DNA from: Rikenellaceae bacterium UBA1749
GTDB lineage: Bacteria > Bacteroidota > Bacteroidia > Bacteroidales > Rikenellaceae
Reading direction: 5' to 3'
Assembly (NCBI GenBank): GCA_002315675.1
Contig: DCHP01000027.1
Location: 1-19,590 of the forward strand
Length of the DNA stretch: 19,590 nt
Below, piece by piece: positions 1 to 8,214 of this stretch (its first letter is position 1; every line of letters begins with the position of its first letter). The notes under the pieces were generated by a model that saw only the letters and a list, made by a program, of their open reading frames with translations, made no database searches and had not been told where the DNA came from. The translations under genes were made by a program, and so were the position numbers.

Positions 1-35
1 GTTATTTTTTTACCATTACTTAATACATTTCAGCT

Positions 36-641
36 ATGAAATTTACAACTCTTTGTGATGAAATCTTCACTAAATCCATCGAATCATATCATAAAACAGA
101 TAATGTAGATACTATAATGCCCCAGCCATACGAAAAGGGATCACTTGAAATGCTGCTTTTCCATAAGAACTGGGTGGATACTGTTCAATGGCATCTGGAA
201 GATATAATAAGGGAACCATCCATTGACCCTGTCGAGGCTTTGGCGATTAAACGCCGTATTGACAAGAGCAATCAGGTGCGAACGGACATGGTTGAATTCA
301 TTGACGGGTATTTTCTTGATAAATACAAGGATGTGAATGTTAAGGAAGGTGCAAAAATAAATACGGAAACAGTTGCCTGGGCTGTTGACAGATATTCTAT
401 TCTCTATCTGAAAATATATCATATGAGAGTTGAGGCGAACAGGTCGGACGCTTCGTCTGAACATAAGGAATCATGTACCAAGAAACTTAATGTCCTGTTG
501 ACTCAGCATAAAGATTTAACTACAGCAATAGAACAACTTCTTGAAGATCTTCAAAGTGGAGAGCGTATTGTCAAAACATACAAACAGATGAAGATGTACA
601 ATGATCCGGCGTTAAATCCAGTCCTATATGCCAAGAAATAA
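36..641 (+). CDS. DUF4254 family protein
   Basis: This 201-residue protein of unknown function resembles the DUF4254 family, which in Bacteroidota is usually encoded just before a GT9 glycosyltransferase, as it is here. It has no signal peptide or membrane segment, so it should be cytoplasmic. It looks mostly helical and charged. A conserved-looking N-terminal part (residues 35-60) carries a His-x-x-x-Trp pattern (HKNWVDTVQWHLED), and the central stretch IKRRIDKSNQVRTD is rich in basic residues. The stop codon lies 14 bases inside the next gene, which suggests translational coupling and a shared task in cell-surface glycan or LPS assembly. That task is inferred from gene order only; no catalytic motif is visible. 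The ATG at 36 is the first in-frame start, and any promoter lies at or beyond the window edge. Confidence 0.85.
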   Translation: MKFTTLCDEIFTKSIESYHKTDNVDTIMPQPYEKGSLEMLLFHKNWVDTVQWHLEDIIREPSIDPVEALAIKRRIDKSNQVRTDMVEFIDGYFLDKYKDVNVKEGAKINTETVAWAVDRYSILYLKIYHMRVEANRSDASSEHKESCTKKLNVLLTQHKDLTTAIEQLLEDLQSGERIVKTYKQMKMYNDPALNPVLYAKK

Positions 642-1692
642 GAAGATAAAAACAATACTTGTAATCCGTACAACAGCTATGGGGGATGTCGCCATGACTG
701 TGCCCGTTGTGAATCAGTTTATGGAACAGAACAGTGATGTAAGAATAGTGTTCCTTACATCTTCACCATTCAAACCATTTTTCAGGTATCTCAGCGGAAG
801 TATTACCATTGAAACTGCAGATTTTCATGGCGTCCATTCAGGTTTTAAAGGAATTGTCAAATTATATAAGGAATTATCTTCCAAGTATGATATTGACGTC
901 ATTCTGGATCTTCAGGTCAAGTTGTATTCCTTAGTGATGTCACTACTTTTCAAGGTGTTCAGCGGTGTCTCTACTATAAGGCTTGACAAAGGGAAAAAGG
1001 ATAAGAAAGAGATTACCCGGAGAAATAACAAAATCCGAAGGCAATTACCTAAAATGCTGTTCCGTTATGCTGATGTTTTTAAATCAGCAGGCTTTGATTT
1101 TGATTTCAAAGAGATTCCATATAGTCATCGGGAAACTATTCCTGAAAAATATTCGTTTCTTGATGGTGAAAAATTGATTGGCGTGTCTCCTCTTGCAAGT
1201 TTTGAGGGAAAACAGTTGCCGTTGCCGCTTCTGCGCTCTGTAATTGAACGCTTGATAGAACGTTTGCCTGAGTATAAATTATTGATATTCGGTGGCGGAA
1301 GGTACGAAAAAATGGTGGGAGATAGTCTGGAAAGTTTCTATAAAGGTCATGTGTTTTCTACAATCGGGAAGATGAATATATCGTTGGAGATGGATCTTAT
1401 GAGCAATCTGGATTTGATGATTTCAATGGATTCATCGGCTCAGCATGTATGTTCACTACTTGGGACTAAAGTACTTACTATCTGGGGTGCAACACAACCT
1501 ATGACAGGTTTTCTTGGTTATTCGCTGTCAGATGAAAATGTATTGACTATTGCTATGGATTGTTCTCCATGCTCGGTTTATGGGAATAAGGAATGTTATA
1601 TGGGAGACCGCCCATGTCTTTCAACAATGACCGCCGAACAGATAGTGGGAAAGGTTGAACAGCTTATTGGATCCTTTCCAGAAGAACAGTAG
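628..1692 (+). CDS. Glycosyltransferase family 9 (heptosyltransferase-like)
   Basis: This is a 354-residue cytoplasmic GT-B glycosyltransferase of family GT9, the ADP-heptose:LPS heptosyltransferase family. The N-terminal Rossmann half starts with ILVIRTTAMGDVAMTVP (about residues 10-26), the family's glycine/Asp loop. The C-terminal half holds SMDSSAQHVCSLLGTKVL from residue 266, matching the family's D-S-x-x-x-H nucleotide-sugar motif (Asp268, His273). A cysteine cluster follows (Cys312, Cys315, Cys323, Cys330), common in Bacteroidota members. The likely role is adding a heptose or related sugar to the lipid A-core or another surface glycan at the inner face of the cytoplasmic membrane; the actual sugar cannot be read from the sequence. 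The gene overlaps the DUF4254 gene by 14 bases and its 3' end overlaps ispF tail-to-tail by 29 bases. Family assignment is firm, substrate open. Confidence 0.9.
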   Translation: MPRNKKIKTILVIRTTAMGDVAMTVPVVNQFMEQNSDVRIVFLTSSPFKPFFRYLSGSITIETADFHGVHSGFKGIVKLYKELSSKYDIDVILDLQVKLYSLVMSLLFKVFSGVSTIRLDKGKKDKKEITRRNNKIRRQLPKMLFRYADVFKSAGFDFDFKEIPYSHRETIPEKYSFLDGEKLIGVSPLASFEGKQLPLPLLRSVIERLIERLPEYKLLIFGGGRYEKMVGDSLESFYKGHVFSTIGKMNISLEMDLMSNLDLMISMDSSAQHVCSLLGTKVLTIWGATQPMTGFLGYSLSDENVLTIAMDCSPCSVYGNKECYMGDRPCLSTMTAEQIVGKVEQLIGSFPEEQ

Positions 1693-2149
1693 CGGTTGCC
1701 AGTATCCCCTCTTCCCTTCCTGTAAATCCCAGATGCTCAGAAGTAGTTGCTTTGATGGATATGTCCTCAATGTTAATTCCAAGACAGTTTGAGATATTCT
1801 CCCTCATCTTTACTGAATGAGGCGAAATTTTAGGTTTTTCTGCGACAATATTGCAATCAAGATTTCCGACCTTATACCCTTTCCCGTTAATAAGACCATT
1901 GCATTTTTCCAGTAGTATCATACTGCTGATGTTTTTGTACTTGTCATCGCTTGGGGGAAAATGAATTCCGATATCTCCAAGGGCCAAAGCCCCGAGCATG
2001 GCGTCACAAATGGCGTGAAGTAACACATCGCCATCGGAATGGGCAAGAATTCCCTTGTTAGTAGGAATCTTCACTCCTCCTATAATTACATAATCTCCTT
2101 CTTTGAATGCATGAACGTCAATTCCGTTACCTATCTTGAAATTACTCAT
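1664..2149 (-). CDS. ispF: 2-C-methyl-D-erythritol 2,4-cyclodiphosphate synthase
   Basis: IspF catalyses the fifth step of the MEP isoprenoid pathway. It cyclises CDP-methylerythritol 2-phosphate to methylerythritol cyclodiphosphate and releases CMP. The 161-residue length is normal for this cytoplasmic homotrimer. The metal-site residues are present: Asp11 and His13 in GNGIDVHAF, and His45 in DGDVLLHAICDA. Other family signatures are GDIGIHFPPSD (58-68), DCNIVAEKPKI (98-108) and the C-terminal KATTSEHLGFTGREEGI (133-149). No other MEP-pathway gene is in the window. The gene is transcribed alone, divergently from pepD, with a perfect TAnnTTTG box about 27 bases before its ATG. Its last 29 bases overlap the end of the convergent glycosyltransferase gene. 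Confidence 0.97.
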   Translation of the reverse strand: MSNFKIGNGIDVHAFKEGDYVIIGGVKIPTNKGILAHSDGDVLLHAICDAMLGALALGDIGIHFPPSDDKYKNISSMILLEKCNGLINGKGYKVGNLDCNIVAEKPKISPHSVKMRENISNCLGINIEDISIKATTSEHLGFTGREEGILATATVLLERIQ

Positions 2150-2175
2150 AAAGATATCCCCTTCATATTGTCATA

Positions 2176-2183
2176 CAAAATTA
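2176..2183 (-). promoter_or_regulatory. Bacteroidota -7 promoter box for ispF
   Basis: Read on the minus strand this is TAATTTTG, an exact match to the Bacteroidota -7 consensus TAnnTTTG. It lies 26 bases before the ispF ATG, which predicts a leader of about 20 bases. No clear -33 TTG is visible, so the call rests on the -7 box and its position. Confidence 0.5.
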
Positions 2184-2184
2184 C

Positions 2185-2192
2185 TAAATTTG
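2185..2192 (+). promoter_or_regulatory. Bacteroidota -7 promoter box for pepD
   Basis: TAAATTTG matches TAnnTTTG exactly and lies 22 bases before the pepD ATG. A TTG occurs at 2168-2170, but the 14-base gap to the -7 box is shorter than the usual 19-21. Only one base separates this box from the opposing ispF box. Confidence 0.5.
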
Positions 2193-2214
2193 TTAAAGTT
2201 TAATTATTTCAGTT

Positions 2215-3666
2215 ATGCAAGATTTTTCAACATTGTCTCCAGAGGTAGTGTGGTCTATCTTTGCGGAGATTCTTAAAGTTCCTCGTCCAAGTAAACATGA
2301 GGAACAGATCCGTGAATGGCTAATAGCTTTTGCCAAATCAAATAATATCACCTGTCATGTCGACAAGACAGGAAATGTGCTTATGGATGTCCCTGCTACA
2401 GAAGGATATGAGGATCGTCCGTCAATTATTTTCCAGGCTCATATGGATATGGTATGTGAGAAAAATTCAGATGTTTGCCATGATTTCATGAAAGATCCCA
2501 TAGAAGCTTATCTCGACGATGATGGCTGGGTTAAGGCAAAGGGAACAACGTTGGGAGCAGATTGCGGTATTGGAATGGCTATGTCACTGGCACTTCTTGT
2601 TGACAGAACATATAAGCATCCTGCACTTCAGGCTTTGTTTACCTACGATGAAGAGCAAGGTCTCACAGGTGCCATGGCGCTTGATGGCTCTGAAATCAAA
2701 TCCAGGTATATGATAAATCTGGACTCTGAAGATGAAGGTGAAATATTCATCGGATGTGCAGGTGGAATAGACACTATTATAGATTTTGATATAAAGAAAG
2801 AGAAATCCCCTAGAGGCGCAGCATGGTTCAATTTGTCAATATCAGGTCTTCAGGGTGGTCATTCTGGAGATGATATAGAAAAGGGTAGGGCATCGGCAGT
2901 TAAGTTGCTTGGAAGAGTATTATTCTCTTCTATGAAATATGATATTCTTGTCGGTGAAATCGATGGTGGTAAACTCAGAAATGCAATTTCACGTGAGGCT
3001 TCTGCTCTGATTGCCGTCCCTCAAAGTTTTTCAGATAACTTCAAAGTGTCAATAGAAAAATTGTCAAATGATATAAAAAATGAATTTGCGCTGACTGATC
3101 CTGATATTGAAATATCCCTTAAGGATTCGGAAGGCTGTGACAGTGTCTATGACAAGGCAATAATGACTAATATTATCAGATCACTACACAGTGCCTATCA
3201 TGGAGTATATTCCATGAGTTTCAGTATGCCTGGACTCGTTGAGACTTCAACAAACTTAGCTTCAATCAAGATGACCGAAGCCGGAATCCAGGTCGTAACA
3301 TCCCAGAGAAGTTCCGTTGAAAGTGCAAAACATAATATTGCCTCAATTATTGAAGCAAATTTCCTGTCAGCTGGAGCAAATGTCAAACATACTGAAGGTT
3401 ATCCAGGATGGAATCCTAATCCTGAAGGGTATCTTGTAAAAACATCAGATGCTGTATACCGTAGATTATTCTCAAAAAGTCCGAAGGTAAGGGCAATTCA
3501 TGCCGGTCTTGAATGTGGTCTGTTTATGGATAAAGCACCTGGTCTACAGGCTATTTCAGTTGGCCCGACTCTCCGTGGGGTTCATTCTCCTAGCGAGAGA
3601 CTTGAAGCATCAACTGTCAAAATGGTTTGGGATTACCTGATTGCACTTATTGAAGAACTCAGATAA
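2215..3666 (+). CDS. pepD: Aminoacyl-histidine dipeptidase (PepD, M20 family)
   Basis: PepD is a cytoplasmic zinc dipeptidase that cleaves Xaa-His and a broad range of other dipeptides, recycling imported or proteolytic peptides. The 483 residues match the family length. The M20 di-zinc site can be traced: His76 and Asp78 in FQAHMDMVCEK, bridging Asp116 in GTTLGADCGIGMA, the Glu146-Glu147 pair in TYDEEQGLTGA, Asp170 in MINLDSEDEGEIFIG, and a late His457 in GPTLRGVHSPSERLE. HAGLECGLF (429-437) is another PepD signature. The lid/dimerisation domain lies between roughly residues 185 and 390 and includes the GLQGGHSGDDI loop. There is no signal peptide. The gene is transcribed alone from a divergent promoter region shared with ispF and ends before a strong hairpin. 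Confidence 0.95.
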   Translation: MQDFSTLSPEVVWSIFAEILKVPRPSKHEEQIREWLIAFAKSNNITCHVDKTGNVLMDVPATEGYEDRPSIIFQAHMDMVCEKNSDVCHDFMKDPIEAYLDDDGWVKAKGTTLGADCGIGMAMSLALLVDRTYKHPALQALFTYDEEQGLTGAMALDGSEIKSRYMINLDSEDEGEIFIGCAGGIDTIIDFDIKKEKSPRGAAWFNLSISGLQGGHSGDDIEKGRASAVKLLGRVLFSSMKYDILVGEIDGGKLRNAISREASALIAVPQSFSDNFKVSIEKLSNDIKNEFALTDPDIEISLKDSEGCDSVYDKAIMTNIIRSLHSAYHGVYSMSFSMPGLVETSTNLASIKMTEAGIQVVTSQRSSVESAKHNIASIIEANFLSAGANVKHTEGYPGWNPNPEGYLVKTSDAVYRRLFSKSPKVRAIHAGLECGLFMDKAPGLQAISVGPTLRGVHSPSERLEASTVKMVWDYLIALIEELR

Positions 3667-3701
3667 GCATTCTCTGGAGTATATTAGGAATATACCTAAA
3701 A

Positions 3702-3740
3702 GACAGCAGAAGCCGATTCTATGAATCGGCTTCTGCTGTC
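3702..3740. terminator. Bidirectional hairpin terminator between pepD and the oxidoreductase gene
   Basis: A perfect 18-bp stem (GACAGCAGAAGCCGATTC at 3702-3719, its complement at 3723-3740) closes a three-base TAT loop. It sits between two convergent genes. On the minus strand the stem is followed by CTTTTAGG, and on the plus strand by AGTGGTTTTACC, so it can serve both, with the better T-run on the minus strand. A small inverted repeat, TTAGG/CCTAA, lies just upstream at about 3685-3699. Confidence 0.85.
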
Positions 3741-3765
3741 AGTGGTTTTACCAGTTTTTCAGCGA

Positions 3766-5091
3766 TTAGATATCCAGTGAATATCCATCACGATATTTAT
3801 AATGCATAAGCGCTGTTGCTTCAGGATCATTCATGAATTTTTGAACGATTGGGTTCCATTTTACAGCACGGTCAAGTTTGTTCGCAATATTTGCAATATT
3901 GCAGACTGTACATGAGGAGTGTCCTGTTTCAACAGGAACATTAGGATCTACTCTTGTTCTGATGGCATCAATAAACTGCTGGAGGTGATCAAGTTTCGGA
4001 ATTTCTATGCATCCTTCAGCAAAACTATGATCTGAACATGCATAGTAACCTCTTGCAACAGAAATCCAACCATTTTCACCATAAATTTTAACTCCAAGAT
4101 GTCCTTCCTTGTCAAATGCATTCTCTGTCATAATGACTCCGTTGTCGTATTTGAATGTCAGACAGTCATATTCACTTTTTGAAGCAGGAATTACTTCTAC
4201 CGGGCCATTCCCGTCTTTGCCAAGTGCCCATTGTGCCACGTCAAATACATGAGCCCCCCAGTCTGTCATAAGGCCACCGCCTCTTCCTTCGAAATAACGC
4301 CACTGTGCCCAGTATCCTTCTCCTTTTCCCTCTGAAATAATTGGATTAAGAACTTCATTATAGTATACATCAGTTGAAAGAGGTCCTAGCCACTTGTCCC
4401 AATTCAGTCCTGAAGGGACTTCCATTTTAGGAAGTGTCATTGGAACTGGTGAACCAGAATTTGCACCTTGGAATCTGCCAACATACGATTTAATACGATG
4501 AATCTTTCCCAACATACCTTCCCTGACTACAGCAGTTGCGTGAATAAACTCATGACTTGATCTCTGGTGACTTCCGACCTGCAAGATTCTGTTGTATTTT
4601 CTTACAGCCTTAACAAGTTGTTGTCCTTCATAGATAGTAAATGTAAGAGGCTTTTCTATGTAGACATCTTTTCCTGCTTTTAAGGCTGCAATTGCAATAA
4701 CTGCATGCTGGTGGTCTGGCGTAGCGATTACAACTGCATCAATATCTTCTCTTGCAAGCAGATCCTGGTAATCTTCATACATATCCACTGTTACCTTCTT
4801 TTCTCCCTTTTTTGTGTAATAATCGGTAACGAATTTTTTGAATCGATCTCTTTTGATATCATATACATCACATCCGGCAACAACTCTAACGCCTTTTCGG
4901 CCGATGAAACCATTTGTCAGTCCCATTGTCTGTTGTCCCAGACCTATGAAACCGAAATTTATCATGTCATTTGATTTTGTTGTGTTTGCTTTTTTCGCTG
5001 CAGGTGCTGCAGAAATAACAGATGGCATCATAGCCATAGCTGCGCCCATTGCTGACATCTTTAAGAAGTCTCGGCGTTGAATATTACCCAT
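3766..5091 (-). CDS. Exported Gfo/Idh/MocA family oxidoreductase (Tat signal)
   Basis: This 441-residue NAD(P)-dependent oxidoreductase belongs to the Gfo/Idh/MocA family, whose members act on sugars, inositols or their derivatives. The N-terminus has a twin-arginine motif, RRDFLK (residues 6-11), then a hydrophobic Ala/Met stretch to about residue 30. Export by the Tat pathway to the periplasm, already folded with its cofactor, is therefore likely. The Rossmann domain starts at INFGFIGLGQQ (44-54), and the family's catalytic Lys lies in EKP (146-148). The C-terminal domain carries GGGLMTDWGAHVFDVA (271-286), with the conserved Asp and His. Such Tat-exported members are common in Bacteroidota. 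Some relatives (family GH109) use NAD to cleave glycosides rather than to oxidise sugars, so the reaction is open. It appears monocistronic, with a well-spaced promoter upstream. Confidence 0.9.
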   Translation of the reverse strand: MGNIQRRDFLKMSAMGAAMAMMPSVISAAPAAKKANTTKSNDMINFGFIGLGQQTMGLTNGFIGRKGVRVVAGCDVYDIKRDRFKKFVTDYYTKKGEKKVTVDMYEDYQDLLAREDIDAVVIATPDHQHAVIAIAALKAGKDVYIEKPLTFTIYEGQQLVKAVRKYNRILQVGSHQRSSHEFIHATAVVREGMLGKIHRIKSYVGRFQGANSGSPVPMTLPKMEVPSGLNWDKWLGPLSTDVYYNEVLNPIISEGKGEGYWAQWRYFEGRGGGLMTDWGAHVFDVAQWALGKDGNGPVEVIPASKSEYDCLTFKYDNGVIMTENAFDKEGHLGVKIYGENGWISVARGYYACSDHSFAEGCIEIPKLDHLQQFIDAIRTRVDPNVPVETGHSSCTVCNIANIANKLDRAVKWNPIVQKFMNDPEATALMHYKYRDGYSLDI

Positions 5092-5164
5092 GGTTTTGTT
5101 GTGTTAATTAGTTGAAATCAATAATGTATTGTCGGTCGTGCAAACAATTTGCCTGAACCTTGCT

Positions 5165-5195
5165 CAAATTTACTGAAAAAACTTAATAATAACAA
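5165..5195 (-). promoter_or_regulatory. Promoter of the Gfo/Idh/MocA gene
   Basis: On the minus strand TTG (5195-5193) is followed after 20 bases by TAAATTTG (5172-5165), matching the Bacteroidota -33/-7 consensus with standard spacing. It predicts a start of transcription near 5159 and a leader of about 68 bases. This is the best complete promoter match in the window. Confidence 0.6.
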
Positions 5196-5251
5196 TAAAA
5201 ACATGATGCAATGTTTCAATGTGACAAAGAAAGAAGAATGTAAAGAGTATT

Positions 5252-6646
5252 TTAAGAAAGCCCGTATTGTTTGGCAAGCTCTTCCATCAGGGCATATGCT
5301 GCTTCGTACTCGTTTGGAATCTTACCATCCAGGATAGCATCCTTGATTACAGATTTGATGTCTCCGATAACTTTACTTGGTGGAATGTTGTATCTGGCCA
5401 TGATAATTTCACCTGTAATCGGAGGATTGAAATTGCGGATATGATCTTTTCTCTCAATATCAACAAGTTTTTCTCTGACCATTGCAAAATTCGCTAGTAT
5501 ACGCTTTACTTTACTATCATTTGCACTTGTTATATCTGCTTCACATAACATCATCAGATCATCAATATCGTCTCCAGCCTCGAACAAAAGTCTTCTGACT
5601 GCGGAGTCGGTAACAATGTCTTCTGCAAGAATGATTGGACGAAGATGAAGGGAAACAAGTTTCTGTACATATTTCATCCGTTCGTCCATAGGAAGTTTTA
5701 ATCTTCTGAAGATTTTTGGAATCATCTTGGAACCAATAACCTCATGGCCGTGAAATGAAAAACCTGTTTTCTCATCAAATCTTTTACTTGCAGGTTTACC
5801 AATGTCATGTAAAAGAGCAGCCCATCTCAAGAATAGTTTATCGCTATTTTCAGACAAATTTCTAAGAACACCTATCGTATGGATGAAATTATCCTTATGA
5901 GCCAGTTTTCCTATTCTCTCAACCCCTTTTAGAGCTGTCAATTCAGGAAAGAATTCTTTCAGTAATCCAGCATGGTCCAAAAGTTCTATACCGGATGCAG
6001 GCCTTGAGGATAACATGATTTTCTCTACTTCAGTAATTATCCTTTCTGCTGAAATAATTTCAAGTCTATGAGCGTTTCTGCGGATGGATTCCATTGTTTC
6101 CTCTGCAATGGAGAATCCTAACTGAGTGGCGAAGCGAACGGCTCTCATCATTCTCAGTGGGTCATCAGAAAATGTCTCATCCGGTGCCAGAGGTGTTCGG
6201 ATAATTCCCTGATCCATATCTTTTATTCCACCGAATGGATCAAGTAATTCACCCCAGCTGTCTTTCTGAAGTGAGAAAGCAAGTGCATTTATTGTGAAAT
6301 CTCTTCTTTTCTGATCATCTTCCAGTGTCCCGGTTTCTACAATAGGTTTTCTTGAGTCAAAATTGTAACTTTCTTTCCTAGCTCCTACAAATTCCCACTG
6401 ATAACCTCCAGATGTGAATGATGCTGTACCGAAGGTCTTGAATACGGTAACCTTTGCGTTCAGTATTTTTCCAACCCTCTCAGCCAATTCTACTCCGTCT
6501 CCCACGGCTACTATATCAATATCACTTGATGGTCTTTGCAGGAAATAGTCGCGGACATAACCACCGATGACATAAGCACAAATGTGCATGTCAGTAGCCT
6601 GGGTAGAGATAATATTGAAAATATCGTTATCTAGGTTGAAGTTCAC
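5252..6646 (-). CDS. cca: CCA-adding tRNA nucleotidyltransferase with HD domain
   Basis: This 464-residue cytoplasmic enzyme of the class II poly(A) polymerase/CCA nucleotidyltransferase family adds or repairs the 3' CCA end of tRNAs, using CTP and ATP. The nucleotidyltransferase head shows GGYVRDYFL (28-36) and the metal-binding SDIDIVAVG with Asp42 and Asp44. The flexible loop RRDFTINALAF (114-124) and the RNA-binding DDPLRMMRAVRFATQLGF (161-178) follow. A metal-dependent HD phosphohydrolase domain comes next, with LLHDIGKPASKRF (His280-Asp281) and HGHE (299-302), as in many bacterial members. A dedicated poly(A) polymerase or a split C- or A-adding enzyme cannot be fully excluded, but CCA addition is the likely job. 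The first 20 bases overlap the end of pdxJ, so the two are probably co-transcribed and translationally coupled. Confidence 0.92.
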   Translation of the reverse strand: MNFNLDNDIFNIISTQATDMHICAYVIGGYVRDYFLQRPSSDIDIVAVGDGVELAERVGKILNAKVTVFKTFGTASFTSGGYQWEFVGARKESYNFDSRKPIVETGTLEDDQKRRDFTINALAFSLQKDSWGELLDPFGGIKDMDQGIIRTPLAPDETFSDDPLRMMRAVRFATQLGFSIAEETMESIRRNAHRLEIISAERIITEVEKIMLSSRPASGIELLDHAGLLKEFFPELTALKGVERIGKLAHKDNFIHTIGVLRNLSENSDKLFLRWAALLHDIGKPASKRFDEKTGFSFHGHEVIGSKMIPKIFRRLKLPMDERMKYVQKLVSLHLRPIILAEDIVTDSAVRRLLFEAGDDIDDLMMLCEADITSANDSKVKRILANFAMVREKLVDIERKDHIRNFNPPITGEIIMARYNIPPSKVIGDIKSVIKDAILDGKIPNEYEAAYALMEELAKQYGLS

Positions 6647-7346
6647 TCTTGTATAGTTGGATAGTTTTTTCTAGACCGAAATAAAGTGAATCAGATATAA
6701 GTGCATGTCCAATTGAAACCTCATCAATAAATGGAATGTTCTCAACAAGATACCTTAGATTTTTAAGTGATAAATCATGACCTGCATTGATGCCGAGTCC
6801 TAATTCCCTTGCAATCTTTGCGGCTTCAACAAAAGGTTTAACAGCATCACTCTTTGAAAAGTCAAAACTTGATGCATAAGGTTCTGTATATAATTCAATC
6901 CTATCGGTTCCTGTTAATTTGGCTGCAGAAATCATTTGGCAATCGGGATCGACAAATATTGAAACTCTGATTCCTTTCTTATGAAGTCTGGAAATAATTC
7001 CGGCCAGTTTGTCCTTATTTTCTATAGTGTTCCATCCAAATGATGATGTAATGGCTTCAGGAGGATCTGGAACGAGTGTTACTTGATTGGGAACTACTTC
7101 CTCTGCTAGTCTTAGGAAGTTCTCATTCGGATATCCTTCCATGTTGAATTCAACATTCAAAAGGGGACGGATTTCCCTGACATCGTCATAACGAATGTGA
7201 CGTTCATCTGGACGTGGATGAACTGTTATTCCTTCTGCTCCGAATCTTTCTGCATCCAATGCTACCTGTGCAACGTTTGGGATATTTCCTCCACGTGCAT
7301 TCCTAAGAGTTGCAACTTTGTTGATATTTACGGATAGACGTGTCAT
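6627..7346 (-). CDS. pdxJ: Pyridoxine 5'-phosphate synthase
   Basis: PdxJ condenses 1-deoxyxylulose 5-phosphate with 3-amino-2-oxopropyl phosphate to give pyridoxine 5'-phosphate, in the DXP-dependent route to PLP. The start is placed at the ATG ending at 7346, giving 239 residues, the family's normal size. The reading frame stays open upstream to 7628, but that extension is antisense to NAD kinase and has no PdxJ character. Motifs of the TIM barrel include LSVNINKVATLRNARGG (residues 4-20), the active-site GITVHPRPDERHI, NVEFNMEGYPN, VTLVPDPPEAITSS, ELYTEPYA, LGINAGHDL and EVSIGHALISDSL. The gene overlaps the downstream cca gene by 20 bases and diverges from NAD kinase. DXP, its substrate, is also the precursor of the MEP pathway that includes ispF in this window. 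Confidence 0.95.
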   Translation of the reverse strand: MTRLSVNINKVATLRNARGGNIPNVAQVALDAERFGAEGITVHPRPDERHIRYDDVREIRPLLNVEFNMEGYPNENFLRLAEEVVPNQVTLVPDPPEAITSSFGWNTIENKDKLAGIISRLHKKGIRVSIFVDPDCQMISAAKLTGTDRIELYTEPYASSFDFSKSDAVKPFVEAAKIARELGLGINAGHDLSLKNLRYLVENIPFIDEVSIGHALISDSLYFGLEKTIQLYKSELQPR

Positions 7347-7393
7347 TTTTAATAATTTTTTATCTCCAAAAAATTGGATATATTTACATGCGA

Positions 7394-7401
7394 CAAAATT
7401 A
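7394..7401 (-). promoter_or_regulatory. Bacteroidota -7 promoter box for pdxJ
   Basis: On the minus strand this reads TAATTTTG, an exact TAnnTTTG match, about 47 bases before the pdxJ ATG. It lies between the divergent pdxJ and NAD kinase starts. A -33 TTG is not evident. The spacing supports the choice of the 7346 start for pdxJ. Confidence 0.45.
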
Positions 7402-7425
7402 CGTATTTTTTTGAAACGTCGTAAT

Positions 7426-8214
7426 ATGAAAGTAGCTGTTTTCTCACGAACCCGTGATCCAAAAATGGAACAGATTTGTACCATTATGGAAAAGAATGGG
7501 GTGGATTGTAGAATTAATCCTGCAGATGTAAGTGAATTTGATATTGCTTTGAGTTTTGGTGGGGATGGCACATTCCTCAATACAGCCTGGAAAGTGAGGT
7601 CTAAGAAAATTCCAATACTTGGAGTCAATGCAGGACATCTTGGATTTTTGTCTTCAGTAGCTATTAAGGATTTTCAGAGTACGCTGTCAAAATTAATAAG
7701 GGGGAAATATACTGTGCATAAACTTTCCATGTTATCTGTTGATGGTATGGGAGAGGCCCTGAATGAGTTTACTTTGCAAAAGAACGGCAATACAATGCTT
7801 GATATTGTTCTTACCATAGATGATACGATTGTAACAACATACCGGGCTGATGGTCTGATTGTAAGTACTCCAACTGGTTCAACGGCATATTCGATGAGTG
7901 TCGGAGGCAGTATTATAGCTCCTAATTGCAATTGCTTTATAATTTCTCCTATTGCACCTCATAATCTTAGTGTCCGACCACTTGTTGTAGCTGATACCTC
8001 AGTAATTAAATTGACAGTGCATTCCAGAGGTGATAATTTTGCAAGGGCCACTCTGGACAATAGACAGGAAAATGTAAGAATCTGCTCTGACAGCGAATTC
8101 AGAATTTCAAAATGTTCCGAGTATACCCAGGTAATTTCGCCTGAAGGCAGTTCATTCTATAAGGCACTCTCTGAAAAGCTGAACTGGGGGCGTCCTTTGG
8201 TGAGTTATGATTGA
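7426..8214 (+). CDS. nadK: NAD kinase
   Basis: NAD kinase phosphorylates NAD to NADP using ATP or polyphosphate and is the only route to NADP. With the start at the ATG at 7426 (MKVAVFSRTRD) the product is 262 residues. The frame is open back to 7318, but that part lies over the pdxJ promoter and start, and the beta-strand-like KVAVFSR is the expected N-terminus. Signatures are FGGDGTFLNTAW (44-55, with catalytic Asp47), NAGHLGFLS (68-76), the ALNEFTLQK stretch holding the NE pair (113-114), and ADGLIVSTPTGSTAYSMSVGG (starting at 141). It is a little shorter than many Bacteroidota homologues. The stop codon TGA shares its A with the ATG of the methyltransferase gene, so the two are likely translationally coupled. 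Confidence 0.95.
   Translation: MKVAVFSRTRDPKMEQICTIMEKNGVDCRINPADVSEFDIALSFGGDGTFLNTAWKVRSKKIPILGVNAGHLGFLSSVAIKDFQSTLSKLIRGKYTVHKLSMLSVDGMGEALNEFTLQKNGNTMLDIVLTIDDTIVTTYRADGLIVSTPTGSTAYSMSVGGSIIAPNCNCFIISPIAPHNLSVRPLVVADTSVIKLTVHSRGDNFARATLDNRQENVRICSDSEFRISKCSEYTQVISPEGSSFYKALSEKLNWGRPLVSYD

Noticed and set aside
7318..7425. N-terminal extension of NAD kinase
   Set aside because: It covers the pdxJ start and promoter region and lacks a folded-domain pattern; KVAVFSR from 7426 is the natural first strand.
7347..7628. Upstream extension of the pdxJ reading frame by 94 codons
   Set aside because: It is antisense to the start of NAD kinase, has no PdxJ similarity, and would make the protein far longer than the family norm. 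The ATG at 7346 gives the expected 239 residues.
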